Origin: Oscillospiraceae bacterium
Lineage (GTDB): Bacteria; Bacillota; Clostridia; Oscillospirales; Ruminococcaceae
Assembly (NCBI GenBank): GCA_016302225.1
Contig: JAEDOB010000166.1
Coordinates: 1-5,373, forward strand
Direction of reading: 5' to 3'
Length of the DNA stretch: 5,373 nucleotides
The notes under the pieces: generated by a model
The model's input: only the letters and a program-made list of their open reading frames with translations
Told to the model about the DNA's origin: nothing
Databases searched by the model: none
Shown: in pieces, positions 1 through 5,327 of the stretch
Layout of the letters: each line of letters opens with the position of its first letter
How positions within the stretch are numbered: the stretch's first letter is position 1
Made by a program: the position numbers and the translations under genes

Positions 1-170
1 TGGGCTATCTGGATTATAAGGCAAACTATCTTATGTATTCCGATGACGGCGAATCGAAGGATTATTACGACCAGAACAACTATATTACACTTACCGTTAT
101 CAAGGACAACAGAGATATAAGCGTCCGTTCAAGCGCTCCCGATATTGAGCTTGCGGCGGATATTAAGTAA
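1..170 (+). CDS. C-terminal end of an unrecognised protein (5' truncated by window edge)
   Basis: An open frame enters from the left edge (first complete codon at position 3) and closes at TAA 168-170, giving the last 55 residues of a protein. The tail is rich in Asp, Tyr and Asn (for example YLDYKANYLMYSDDGE) and then alternates hydrophobic and polar residues (ITLTVIKDNRDISVR), which suggests beta strands. There is no hydrophobic membrane segment in this part. Codon use matches the downstream genes, so it looks like a genuine gene. I do not recognise the family, and the fragment is too short to assign a function. It lies 79 bp upstream of the MATE gene on the same strand, with a hairpin between them. 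Confidence 0.6.
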   Translation, partial: GYLDYKANYLMYSDDGESKDYYDQNNYITLTVIKDNRDISVRSSAPDIELAADIK

Positions 171-187
171 AATAACCGATATTTTGT

Positions 188-222
188 ATGCTTCTCCCTG
201 CCCTCGGCGGGGAGAAAAGCAT
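188..222 (+). terminator. GC-rich hairpin, probable weak intrinsic terminator or attenuator
   Basis: The left arm ATGCTT (188-193) pairs with AAGCAT (217-222). Inside it, CTCCCTGCC (194-202) pairs with GGCGGGGAG (206-214) with one T-G wobble, a CTC loop and an AA bulge at 215-216. The stem is therefore about 15 bp and GC-rich. The T-run after it is short (only TTT at 222-224), so termination may be incomplete and some transcription may continue into the MATE gene 28 bp downstream. It sits just after the stop codon of the upstream partial gene. Confidence 0.5.
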
Positions 223-236
223 TTACAGCATCAATG

Positions 237-242
237 AAAGGA
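237..242 (+). promoter_or_regulatory. Ribosome binding site AAAGGA of the MATE gene, supporting a GTG start
   Basis: AAAGGA ends 7 nt before GTG 250-252. The next in-frame ATG codons (298 and 301) already lie inside the first membrane helix and have no such motif in front, so the GTG start is preferred. Confidence 0.65.
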
Positions 243-249
243 CAAAATC

Positions 250-1632
250 GTGAATAACAAGGAACTATATAAAAAAACACTGGCACTTGCCGCTCCCATG
301 ATGATACAAAACGGCATAACCAACGCCGTCGGACTTGTGGACAACATAATGGTCGGCAGCATCGGCACAGAAGCAATGACCGCCGTTTCCATTGCGGGAC
401 AGCTTCTGTTCGTTTTCAGCCTTGCCATATTCGGCGGGCTGGCAGGTCCCGGCATATACGGAGCACAATTTTACGGGCAGAACAATACTGAAGGTCTGAA
501 AAACACCTTCCGAATGAAATGGCTAATATGCGGATTCTGCCTTGCCATAGCCATTCCCCTGTTTATTTTCAAGGGGGATCATCTTTTGAAACTGTACCTT
601 AAAGGGGACAGTAACGGAATTGACCCCGAGCTTATCATCAGCCACGGTCTTGACTATCTGCACATTATGCTTTGGGGACTTATCCCCTTTGTAATAACGC
701 AGGTATACTCGGGAAGTCTGCGAGAAACAGGCAACAGCGTCACCCCAATGATCGCAGGAATTTGCTCGGTCTGTGCGGACATTCTCTTTAACTATATGCT
801 CATTTACGGAAATTTCGGAATGCCTAGGCTGGGCGTAAAAGGTGCCGCCATTGCCACAAATATTGCCCGTGTAATTGAAATGAGCATTATTGTCATCTCC
901 GCACACGCAGGCAAAAACAAGCCCGCCTTTCTGGTCGGCGTCTACAAAAGCTTCAAAATTCCCAAAAGTCTTGCGGGAGATATTGTTCGAAAGGGTCTGC
1001 CGATTTTCCTGAACGAGTTTCTATGGTCGGCAGGAATTGCCGCTCTGACGCAGTGCTATTCCCTCCGTGGTATGGACATTATTCCCGGACTAAACATCTC
1101 AAATGCCCTCTGCAACCTGCTGAACGTCGTGTTCATTGCCCTCGGAAATGCTATCGGCATAGTTATAGGACAGCTTCTGGGCGCAGGCGAATTTGATAGG
1201 GCAAGAAAAAGCAGCTTCGGACTTGCGGCACTGTCGGGCAGTATTTGCGTCGGTCTGACGGTGATACTTGCGGCACTTTCGGGCGTTTTCCCGAGGCTTT
1301 ACAATGTTTCGGAGGAAGTCAGACATCTGGGCAGCAGCTTTATCATTATAACTGCGCTGTTCTTCCCCGTTCAGGGCGTGCTGAATTCGCTGTATTTCAC
1401 ACTGCGTTCGGGCGGAAAAACGTTTATCACATTTCTGTTTGACAGCGTATTCTCGTGGGTGGTGTCAATACCGCTGGCACTTGCCCTCTGCAAGCTGACC
1501 GACCTTCCCATACTGCCGCTGTATGCAGCTGTTCAGGCAACAGATATTGTAAAATGCGTCATAGGTGCAGTTCTTATCAAAAAGGGCGTCTGGATAACAA
1601 GCGTTGTCGGGACGGAAAAAGCAGCCGAATAG
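250..1632 (+). CDS. MATE family efflux transporter
   Basis: A 460-residue polytopic membrane protein, the usual length for the MATE (multidrug and toxic compound extrusion) family, with about 12 predicted helices. Visible family features are the N-terminal helix PMMIQNGITNAVGLVDNIMVG (about residues 16-36), the loop GAQFYGQNN (about 71-79), the SLRETGNSVTPMIAG stretch (about 156-170), the NYMLIYGNFGMPRLGVKGAA segment after it, and in the second half GQLLGAGEFDRAR and LRSGGKTF, repeating the N-half topology. MATE proteins expel cationic drugs, dyes or metabolites across the cytoplasmic membrane using a Na+ or H+ gradient. The substrate and the coupling ion cannot be read from this sequence. 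The gene starts at GTG with a good AAAGGA site and is followed immediately by a strong terminator, so its transcript ends there. No dedicated promoter is obvious in the short upstream spacer, so it may be read through from the preceding gene. No frameshift or truncation is seen. Confidence 0.95.
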   Translation: MNNKELYKKTLALAAPMMIQNGITNAVGLVDNIMVGSIGTEAMTAVSIAGQLLFVFSLAIFGGLAGPGIYGAQFYGQNNTEGLKNTFRMKWLICGFCLAIAIPLFIFKGDHLLKLYLKGDSNGIDPELIISHGLDYLHIMLWGLIPFVITQVYSGSLRETGNSVTPMIAGICSVCADILFNYMLIYGNFGMPRLGVKGAAIATNIARVIEMSIIVISAHAGKNKPAFLVGVYKSFKIPKSLAGDIVRKGLPIFLNEFLWSAGIAALTQCYSLRGMDIIPGLNISNALCNLLNVVFIALGNAIGIVIGQLLGAGEFDRARKSSFGLAALSGSICVGLTVILAALSGVFPRLYNVSEEVRHLGSSFIIITALFFPVQGVLNSLYFTLRSGGKTFITFLFDSVFSWVVSIPLALALCKLTDLPILPLYAAVQATDIVKCVIGAVLIKKGVWITSVVGTEKAAE

Positions 1633-1636
1633 GATT

Positions 1637-1673
1637 TGCCGTACCTCAGTTTTTCGGAGGTACGGCATTTTTT
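1637..1673 (+). terminator. Strong intrinsic terminator after the MATE gene
   Basis: A perfect 11-bp stem, TGCCGTACCTC (1637-1647) with GAGGTACGGCA (1657-1667), has a 9-nt loop and is followed directly by TTTTTT (1668-1673). It begins 5 bp after the MATE stop codon. It isolates the transporter from the next gene cluster. Confidence 0.93.
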
Positions 1674-1718
1674 ACGCCGATTTTACACGGATTTTCCGAT
1701 ATTTTCAAACGATTCCCA

Positions 1719-1724
1719 TATAAT
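1719..1724 (+). promoter_or_regulatory. Candidate -10 box for the three-gene paralogue cluster
   Basis: A perfect TATAAT lies between the MATE terminator and the first paralogue. No good -35 hexamer sits 16-18 bp upstream; the best TTGACA-like element, TTTACA at 1682-1687, is too far away. A promoter is expected here because the upstream terminator is strong. If this box is used, transcription would begin near 1731, leaving a leader of only about ten bases before the ATG at 1742. Confidence 0.4.
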
Positions 1725-1730
1725 CTTATT

Positions 1731-1736
1731 GGGTGA
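1731..1736 (+). promoter_or_regulatory. Ribosome binding site GGGTGA that selects ATG 1742
   Basis: GGTGAT (1732-1737) is complementary to the 3' end of 16S rRNA and lies 4-5 nt before ATG 1742. It overlaps the alternative GTG 1733, which would have no ribosome binding site of its own. ATG 1742 is therefore preferred. Confidence 0.55.
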
Positions 1737-1741
1737 TAGTA

Positions 1742-2311
1742 ATGGACAATTTTGATCATATGCTGCAAAGATGCCGCACTGTCGATACCGATGAAATGCC
1801 CGGACCCTGTCAGGGAAACTGCGAGGAGATAAATCCCGACCTTCGGGAATTCATATTCGGCGGCGAACCGAGCGATTTTACCGAATGGCACAGGCAAGCA
1901 CTTAAAAATGTCATCTTACGAAGCAATATCAAAAATATCATTATCGCAGCAGGAATGTCAATGGCTTTTCTGTCAATTATCGTGACCTTTATCATAAGGC
2001 GGACAATGCCCGAATGGTGGACATTTCCCATACTTTTTGCGCTGCTTATCTTCGCCATCATAGGCGGCTACGACCTGTACGCAAACAGCATCGCCCTTAA
2101 AGAAGCGGATAGGGGCAATCTGTTCTGCTTTAAATACGAGTTTTACGGGAAACTCCGCTATGTTATTGACCATGAGGACAACAGCTGCCTTTACTATGCA
2201 AATCTGGGAGATTTTTTCGTAATGATCTCCTCAGCCACAGAACCGGGACCGTTCGTTTTCGGCGTTGTTATAAATGTCAAGGGAGCCGAGCATTTTTATC
2301 TGCTGGTGTGA
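1742..2311 (+). CDS. Two-TM membrane protein of unknown function, paralogue 1 of 3
   Basis: This 189-residue protein is not one I recognise. It has a hydrophilic N-terminal part (1-62) with CQGNCEEIN...FIFGGEP, two hydrophobic helices (about 63-85 and 94-113) joined by a short loop containing RR and WW, and a C-terminal domain (about 127-189) that looks beta-rich: FCFKYEF, YYANLGDFFVMI, FGVVINVKGAEHFYLL. The same order and signatures occur in the next two genes (N-x-x-x-(I/V)-(N/D) near the start, CF-(K/R)-(F/Y), Y-A-(N/D)-L-(G/D) and (V/I)-(N/K)-G-x-x-x-F), so the three are diverged tandem duplicates. It is the shortest: it lacks most of the linker between helix 2 and the C-domain and also the acidic tail of the other two. 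GTG 1733 would add three residues, but the GGTGAT site favours ATG 1742. No catalytic motif or signal peptide is visible. It probably heads an operon, with the next gene 10 bp away. Confidence 0.82.
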   Translation: MDNFDHMLQRCRTVDTDEMPGPCQGNCEEINPDLREFIFGGEPSDFTEWHRQALKNVILRSNIKNIIIAAGMSMAFLSIIVTFIIRRTMPEWWTFPILFALLIFAIIGGYDLYANSIALKEADRGNLFCFKYEFYGKLRYVIDHEDNSCLYYANLGDFFVMISSATEPGPFVFGVVINVKGAEHFYLLV

Positions 2312-2320
2312 AAGGAAAAG
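2311..2320 (+). promoter_or_regulatory. Ribosome binding site AAAGGAAAAG of paralogue 2
   Basis: AAAGGA overlaps the last base of the preceding stop codon and precedes two adjacent ATGs (2322 and 2325). This supports starting here rather than at the upstream in-frame ATG 2274, which lies inside paralogue 1 and would add 16 residues without similarity to the paralogues. Confidence 0.6.
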
Positions 2321-2321
2321 T

Positions 2322-2969
2322 ATGATGAACTCAGAGAAAAGTTGTCGGCAGATCGGCAGAAGACCATACCGAATTCAGAAAAACTGCACCCCTATCGATG
2401 CGGGCAGCGAAAGCCTTATCCGAAGCAAGGGGATACACTGCGATTTTGATGACAGGCTTCACAGGGCATTCAGCAGTACTGTTCGTCAAAGCTCTGTCCG
2501 TTCAAGCCTCGGCAAGGGGATAATTTTGACATTCGGGGCATTTTCCATCGGTTCGGGGTTATTGGCAATGCTCATTGCGCTAATAACCGCCTTTGCTGCG
2601 GAAATTACTTCAAAAGCGGCAATTATCGTTCCCGTAATTATGGGTGTGATATTTATTGGGGCAGGAGTCGGACTTTTGATATATTCCCGAAAGGTAAAGG
2701 ACTTCAGCAGCCTATGCTCCCAAGCGGAGATGCTTTGTGACAGCGCAGAATGCTTTCGGTTTAAATTCAAACTGCTCCGATACACATATTGGACCAATGA
2801 ATCCGACCTTGAATCGGAGGTTACGGAAATATACGCCGATTTGGGTGAATTAGCCGTAGAGATATTCAATTTTTCGGACAAATGGGAAAGAGCGGAGTAC
2901 GCCTATGCCGCATTGATAGATGTAAACGGAACGCATATGTTTTTCTTCTTCAACGATGAGGAACAATGA
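2322..2969 (+). CDS. Two-TM membrane protein of unknown function, paralogue 2 of 3
   Basis: A 215-residue protein, unrecognised as a family but clearly related to its two neighbours. The N-terminal region (1-62) carries RIQKNCTPID, matching RIQGNFAPVN at the same residue numbers (17-26) in paralogue 3. Two hydrophobic helices follow (about 67-91 and 99-121). A basic stretch (YSRKVKDF) after helix 2 and basic residues before helix 1 suggest both ends face the cytoplasm. The C-domain (about 142-210) contains AECFRFKFKLL, YADLGEL, KW, EYAYAALIDVNG and a Phe-rich end (MFFFFN) before the acidic tail DEEQ. It has lost the F-I-x-GG element that paralogues 1 and 3 share (here LIRSKG). I place the start at ATG 2322; ATG 2325 is equally possible. 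The gene is 10 bp after paralogue 1 and 44 bp before paralogue 3, consistent with one transcript. No enzyme motif is seen. Confidence 0.82.
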   Translation: MMNSEKSCRQIGRRPYRIQKNCTPIDAGSESLIRSKGIHCDFDDRLHRAFSSTVRQSSVRSSLGKGIILTFGAFSIGSGLLAMLIALITAFAAEITSKAAIIVPVIMGVIFIGAGVGLLIYSRKVKDFSSLCSQAEMLCDSAECFRFKFKLLRYTYWTNESDLESEVTEIYADLGELAVEIFNFSDKWERAEYAYAALIDVNGTHMFFFFNDEEQ

Positions 2970-3013
2970 TATAACATAAGTTAGCAGAAAATGGTACTTA
3001 CGGAGAGATTGAT

Positions 3014-3658
3014 ATGCTGTTTTTTAGCAATAACATTGAAAAAACCGAAACAAAACCCGACCGTATTCAGGGTAATTTTGCGCCCGTTAATATGGAACTG
3101 GAACGCTTCATACGAGGCGGTCAGCCTTGTGTATTAAACGAAAAGCTTAACGAAGCCTTCAAACGTGCTGTAAAACGTGAGATGAATCACAGCACAAACG
3201 AAATAGGCAGGAGCTTTATTGCGGGAATTGCACTGATACCGGTCGGACTCTTTTTTTTAAAACCTGTAATGTCGTATTTACTGAAAGAAAAAACTGCGGT
3301 AATTGGTTCTCCCAATATGCTGTATGCCCTTGCTATGATCGTAATTGCAGGAATTCTTATAGCCTGCGCTTTTTCCTTGATTCGGAATGTCGGAGATCTG
3401 CGAAAAAAGACGGAAACGATCTCGGAGGTAACGGAAATTCCGAAACAGGTCGAATGTTTCCGTTACCGCTGCCGATTGCTCTGCCACAGCTACTATGATT
3501 ATGATGAGTTTAAAAATGACTATTATGCCGATCTTGATGATTTCTATGTTCGGCTGAATGACCCCTCGGGAAAATGGCAGAATTCGGCTTATGCTTACGG
3601 TGTTATATTCAAGATCAATGGTGCTGAAGTTTTCTTCCTGTTTAACGAAGCGGAATAA
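3014..3658 (+). CDS. Two-TM membrane protein of unknown function, paralogue 3 of 3
   Basis: This 214-residue protein is the closest relative of paralogue 2. Shared blocks include RIQ-x-N (17-21 in both), (V/A)ECFR, YADL (171-174 in both), KW (187-188 in both), YAY (193-195 in both) and NG (202-203 in both). With paralogue 1 it shares E-x-FI-x-GG-(E/Q)-P. Hydrophobic helices lie at about 66-90 (interrupted by KP) and 101-123, followed by a basic segment (RNVGDLRKK) and the probably beta-rich C-domain ending FFLFNEAE. ATG 3014 is preceded by GGAGAG (3002-3007) at good spacing. No known domain or catalytic signature is recognised, and a function is not proposed. No convincing terminator follows, so transcription could run on toward the NfeD gene, which also has its own promoter. 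Confidence 0.82.
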   Translation: MLFFSNNIEKTETKPDRIQGNFAPVNMELERFIRGGQPCVLNEKLNEAFKRAVKREMNHSTNEIGRSFIAGIALIPVGLFFLKPVMSYLLKEKTAVIGSPNMLYALAMIVIAGILIACAFSLIRNVGDLRKKTETISEVTEIPKQVECFRYRCRLLCHSYYDYDEFKNDYYADLDDFYVRLNDPSGKWQNSAYAYGVIFKINGAEVFFLFNEAE

Positions 3659-3728
3659 ACCAATCGATTTGGTGAAAAGCAATAAATATTATATATCAGA
3701 TTTGTTGAAAAATAGCATTGTCCACCCC

Positions 3729-3762
3729 TTGATTTTTTACGGGAAATGTGTTATCATATAAT
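3729..3762 (+). promoter_or_regulatory. Sigma-A-type promoter for the NfeD-SPFH operon
   Basis: TTGATT (3729-3734) is a 4/6 match to the -35 consensus. After a 17-bp spacer comes TATCAT (3752-3757), a 5/6 match to the -10. A perfect TATAAT overlaps it at 3757-3762 but would need a 22-bp spacer with the same -35. The predicted transcription start is near 3764, about 47 bp before the NfeD start codon. Confidence 0.6.
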
Positions 3763-3767
3763 CATAA

Positions 3768-3784
3768 GGTAAATGATATTTACC
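3768..3784 (+). promoter_or_regulatory. Perfect 7-3-7 palindrome, candidate operator or leader hairpin
   Basis: GGTAAAT (3768-3774), spacer GAT, then ATTTACC (3778-3784) form a perfect inverted repeat directly after the predicted transcription start of the NfeD-SPFH operon and 11 bp before its ribosome binding site. The position suits a repressor operator. The AT-rich stem with a 3-nt loop and no T-run makes a terminator unlikely. The binding factor is unknown. Confidence 0.5.
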
Positions 3785-3795
3785 AAATCTTCCCG

Positions 3796-3802
3796 AAAGG
3801 AG
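3796..3802 (+). promoter_or_regulatory. Ribosome binding site AAAGGAG of the NfeD gene
   Basis: AAAGGAG lies 8 nt before ATG 3811. It rules out the longer in-frame GTG at 3748, which lies within the promoter and has no ribosome binding site. Confidence 0.85.
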
Positions 3803-3810
3803 TTGCGCTT

Positions 3811-4263
3811 ATGACAGGTACAATGATTTTATGGCTGATAATTCTGGTAGCTTCCATTCTTATCGAAGCGGCAACACTTCAGCTGGTTTCCATATGGTTT
3901 GCTGTCGGTTCGGTCGTTGCTTTGATTCTGGCAAAGCTGGGAGTTCCCCTTGGAATACAAGCGTTGGTCTGCCTGCTTGTTTCGGGGATACTTATGGCAT
4001 TCACCCGTCCGCTGCTTAAAAAAATCATGCCAAAGCGTGTGGCACGGACAAATGCTGACGGAAATGTCGGCAGAACAGCCGTCATCATCGAAAAAGTGGA
4101 CGCTTTAGCAGCCACAGGCAGAGCAAGGCTTGACGGCGTGGACTGGCAGGCTGTTTCCGAGGACGGCTCCGTTATTGAGAAAGGCACCTCAGTTACCGTC
4201 ACCGCCGTAAACAGCACAAAGCTCATCGTTGTCCCCGAAAAAATTTTAACCGAAAAGGAGTAA
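3811..4263 (+). CDS. NfeD family protein (short form, membrane helices plus OB-fold)
   Basis: A 150-residue protein with about three hydrophobic helices (about 5-27, 29-45 and 48-66), a basic turn (RPLLKKIMPKR) and a C-terminal OB-fold-like beta domain (about 84-142). The NfeD signature is visible in the latter: GNVGRTAVI, GRARLDGVDWQAVSEDGSVIEKGT (G103-R104, D108-G109, W112, G125-T126) and TKLIVVP. This is the short class, without the N-terminal ClpP-like serine protease of long NfeD proteins. Known short NfeD proteins partner SPFH/stomatin-type proteins in membrane microdomains. Here the gene sits 5 bp before an SPFH gene, fitting that pairing. The SPFH gene's ribosome binding site lies within its last codons, suggesting translational coupling. 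A promoter and a palindrome lie upstream. Family assignment is secure; the cellular role in this organism is inferred. Confidence 0.93.
   Translation: MTGTMILWLIILVASILIEAATLQLVSIWFAVGSVVALILAKLGVPLGIQALVCLLVSGILMAFTRPLLKKIMPKRVARTNADGNVGRTAVIIEKVDALAATGRARLDGVDWQAVSEDGSVIEKGTSVTVTAVNSTKLIVVPEKILTEKE
4253..4260 (+). promoter_or_regulatory. Ribosome binding site of the SPFH gene embedded in the end of the NfeD gene
   Basis: AAAAGGAG forms the final Glu-Lys-Glu codons of the NfeD gene and lies 8 nt before ATG 4269. Ribosomes finishing NfeD would clear this site, so expression of the two genes is probably coupled. Confidence 0.8.
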
Positions 4264-4268
4264 CATTT

Positions 4269-5234
4269 ATGGATTGGATAATTATTGCAGTAATTCTTAT
4301 CGTGCTTATCATCGTTATCTCGGGAATCAAGATCGTTCCCCAGGCTCAGGTCTACGTTGTGGAGCGTCTGGGAACATATTACGCTTCTCTGGGCACGGGA
4401 CCGCACTTTATTATACCCATCATCGACAAGGTAGCAAAGCGAGTTTCCATCAAGGAACAGGTGGTTGACTTCAAGCCCCAGCCCGTTATTACCAAGGATA
4501 ACGTTACTATGCAGATAGATACCGTTGTTTTCTTCCAGGTGACCGACGCAAAGCAGTTCACCTACGGCGTTGAGCGTCCCATGTCCGCTATCGAAAATCT
4601 GTCTGCGACTACTCTCCGTAACATTATCGGTGAAATGGAGCTGGACTCCACCCTTACCTCCCGTGACGTTATAAACACCAAGATCACCGCTATCCTCGAC
4701 CAGGCGACCGACCGCTGGGGTATCAAGGTAAACCGAGTTGAACTGAAAAATATCCTTCCTCCCCGTGAAATTCAGGACGCCATGGAGAAGCAGATGAAGG
4801 CAGAGCGTGAACGCCGTGAAAAGATCCTCCAGGCAGAGGGTGACAAGAAGTCCCAGATACTCGTTGCAGAGGGTGAAAGAGAGTCCAAGATACTTCGTGC
4901 AGAAGCCGAAAAGCAGTCGGAAATTCTCCGTGCCGAGGCTGAAAAGCAGGCACTTATCCTCCGTGCGGACGCTGTTCGTCAGCAGAAGATACTTGAAGCG
5001 CAGGGTGAAGCAGAGTCCATTCAGATGGTTCAGAACGCCCTTGCAGCCAGCCTTGAACGCCTGAACGCCGCTAACCCCAACGAAAGCGTTCTCACCCTGA
5101 AATCCCTTGAAGCCTTCGCAAAGGCAGCCGACGGCAAGGCAACAAAGATCATTATTCCCTCGGAAATACAGGGCATTGCAGGTCTTGCAGCGTCTTTAAA
5201 GGAAACCGTTACCGACGGAAAGTCAGCCGAATAA
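4269..5234 (+). CDS. SPFH domain protein, stomatin/slipin (QmcA-like) family
   Basis: A 321-residue protein of typical bacterial stomatin-like length. Residues 1-20 form one hydrophobic membrane anchor. The SPFH (band 7) domain follows to about residue 180, with VERLGTYY (31-38), GPHFIIPIIDKV, TKDNVTMQIDTVVFFQV, RNIIGEMELDSTLTSRD (starting at R117) and WGIKVNRVELKNILPP (W150 to P165). A long helix then contains six 11-residue repeats of the type IL-x-A-E (186-251), and the C-terminus has the usual SVLTLKSLEAFAKAADGKATKIIIP stomatin tail. Such proteins oligomerise into membrane-bound scaffolds that organise membrane microdomains and influence membrane proteases; they are not enzymes. The gene is the second of an operon with a short NfeD gene, equivalent to the E. 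coli ybbJ-qmcA arrangement in gene content. A flotillin is less likely because the tail and length fit stomatins better. Confidence 0.95.
   Translation: MDWIIIAVILIVLIIVISGIKIVPQAQVYVVERLGTYYASLGTGPHFIIPIIDKVAKRVSIKEQVVDFKPQPVITKDNVTMQIDTVVFFQVTDAKQFTYGVERPMSAIENLSATTLRNIIGEMELDSTLTSRDVINTKITAILDQATDRWGIKVNRVELKNILPPREIQDAMEKQMKAERERREKILQAEGDKKSQILVAEGERESKILRAEAEKQSEILRAEAEKQALILRADAVRQQKILEAQGEAESIQMVQNALAASLERLNAANPNESVLTLKSLEAFAKAADGKATKIIIPSEIQGIAGLAASLKETVTDGKSAE
4824..5021 (+). repeat. Six tandem 33-bp units encoding 11-residue coiled-coil repeats
   Basis: Within the SPFH gene, Ile-Leu recurs every 11 residues at codons starting 4824, 4857, 4890, 4923, 4956 and 4989. The units are ILQAEGDKKSQ, ILVAEGERESK, ILRAEAEKQSE, ILRAEAEKQAL, ILRADAVRQQK and ILEAQGEAESI. 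The third and fourth differ only in their last two residues and are also alike in DNA. Eleven-residue periodicity fits the long right-handed-tending helices of SPFH cages. Confidence 0.9.
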
Positions 5235-5266
5235 TCCACATTATTCCCCAAAATACTTCAAAAATT

Positions 5267-5302
5267 CAGCCTTCGGGAATGTTCCCCGGGGGCTGTTTTT
5301 TT
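5267..5302 (+). terminator. Intrinsic terminator of the NfeD-SPFH operon
   Basis: CAGCCTTCGGG (5267-5277) pairs with CCCGGGGGCTG (5285-5295) through 11 pairs including two T-G wobbles, with a 7-nt loop. Seven Ts (5296-5302) follow. It begins 32 bp after the SPFH stop codon. Confidence 0.88.
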
Positions 5303-5312
5303 GAGTGTAATA

Positions 5313-5327
5313 CTAATCTCTGATTAG
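5313..5327. repeat. Small perfect palindrome in the right-hand non-coding end
   Basis: CTAATC (5313-5318), spacer TCT, then GATTAG (5322-5327). It may be an operator for a gene beyond the window; the arms are only 6 bp, so chance is possible. The rest of 5303-5373 shows no open frame of note and no convincing promoter. Confidence 0.35.

Noticed and set aside
3659..3673. Inverted repeat ACCAA-TCGAT-TTGGT right after paralogue 3 as a terminator
   Set aside because: The stem is only 5 bp, is AT-rich and has no T-run, so it is too weak to call.
3278..3682. Minus-strand open frame of 134 codons opposite paralogue 3
   Set aside because: It lies almost wholly opposite a gene supported by its paralogues and a ribosome binding site, and its product shows no recognisable features.
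3748..3810. N-terminal extension of the NfeD protein from GTG 3748
   Set aside because: The codons overlap the promoter and palindrome, and a strong AAAGGAG site points to ATG 3811.
3879..4406. Minus-strand open frame of 175 codons opposite the NfeD/SPFH junction
   Set aside because: It overlaps two confidently assigned genes on the opposite strand and has no family resemblance.
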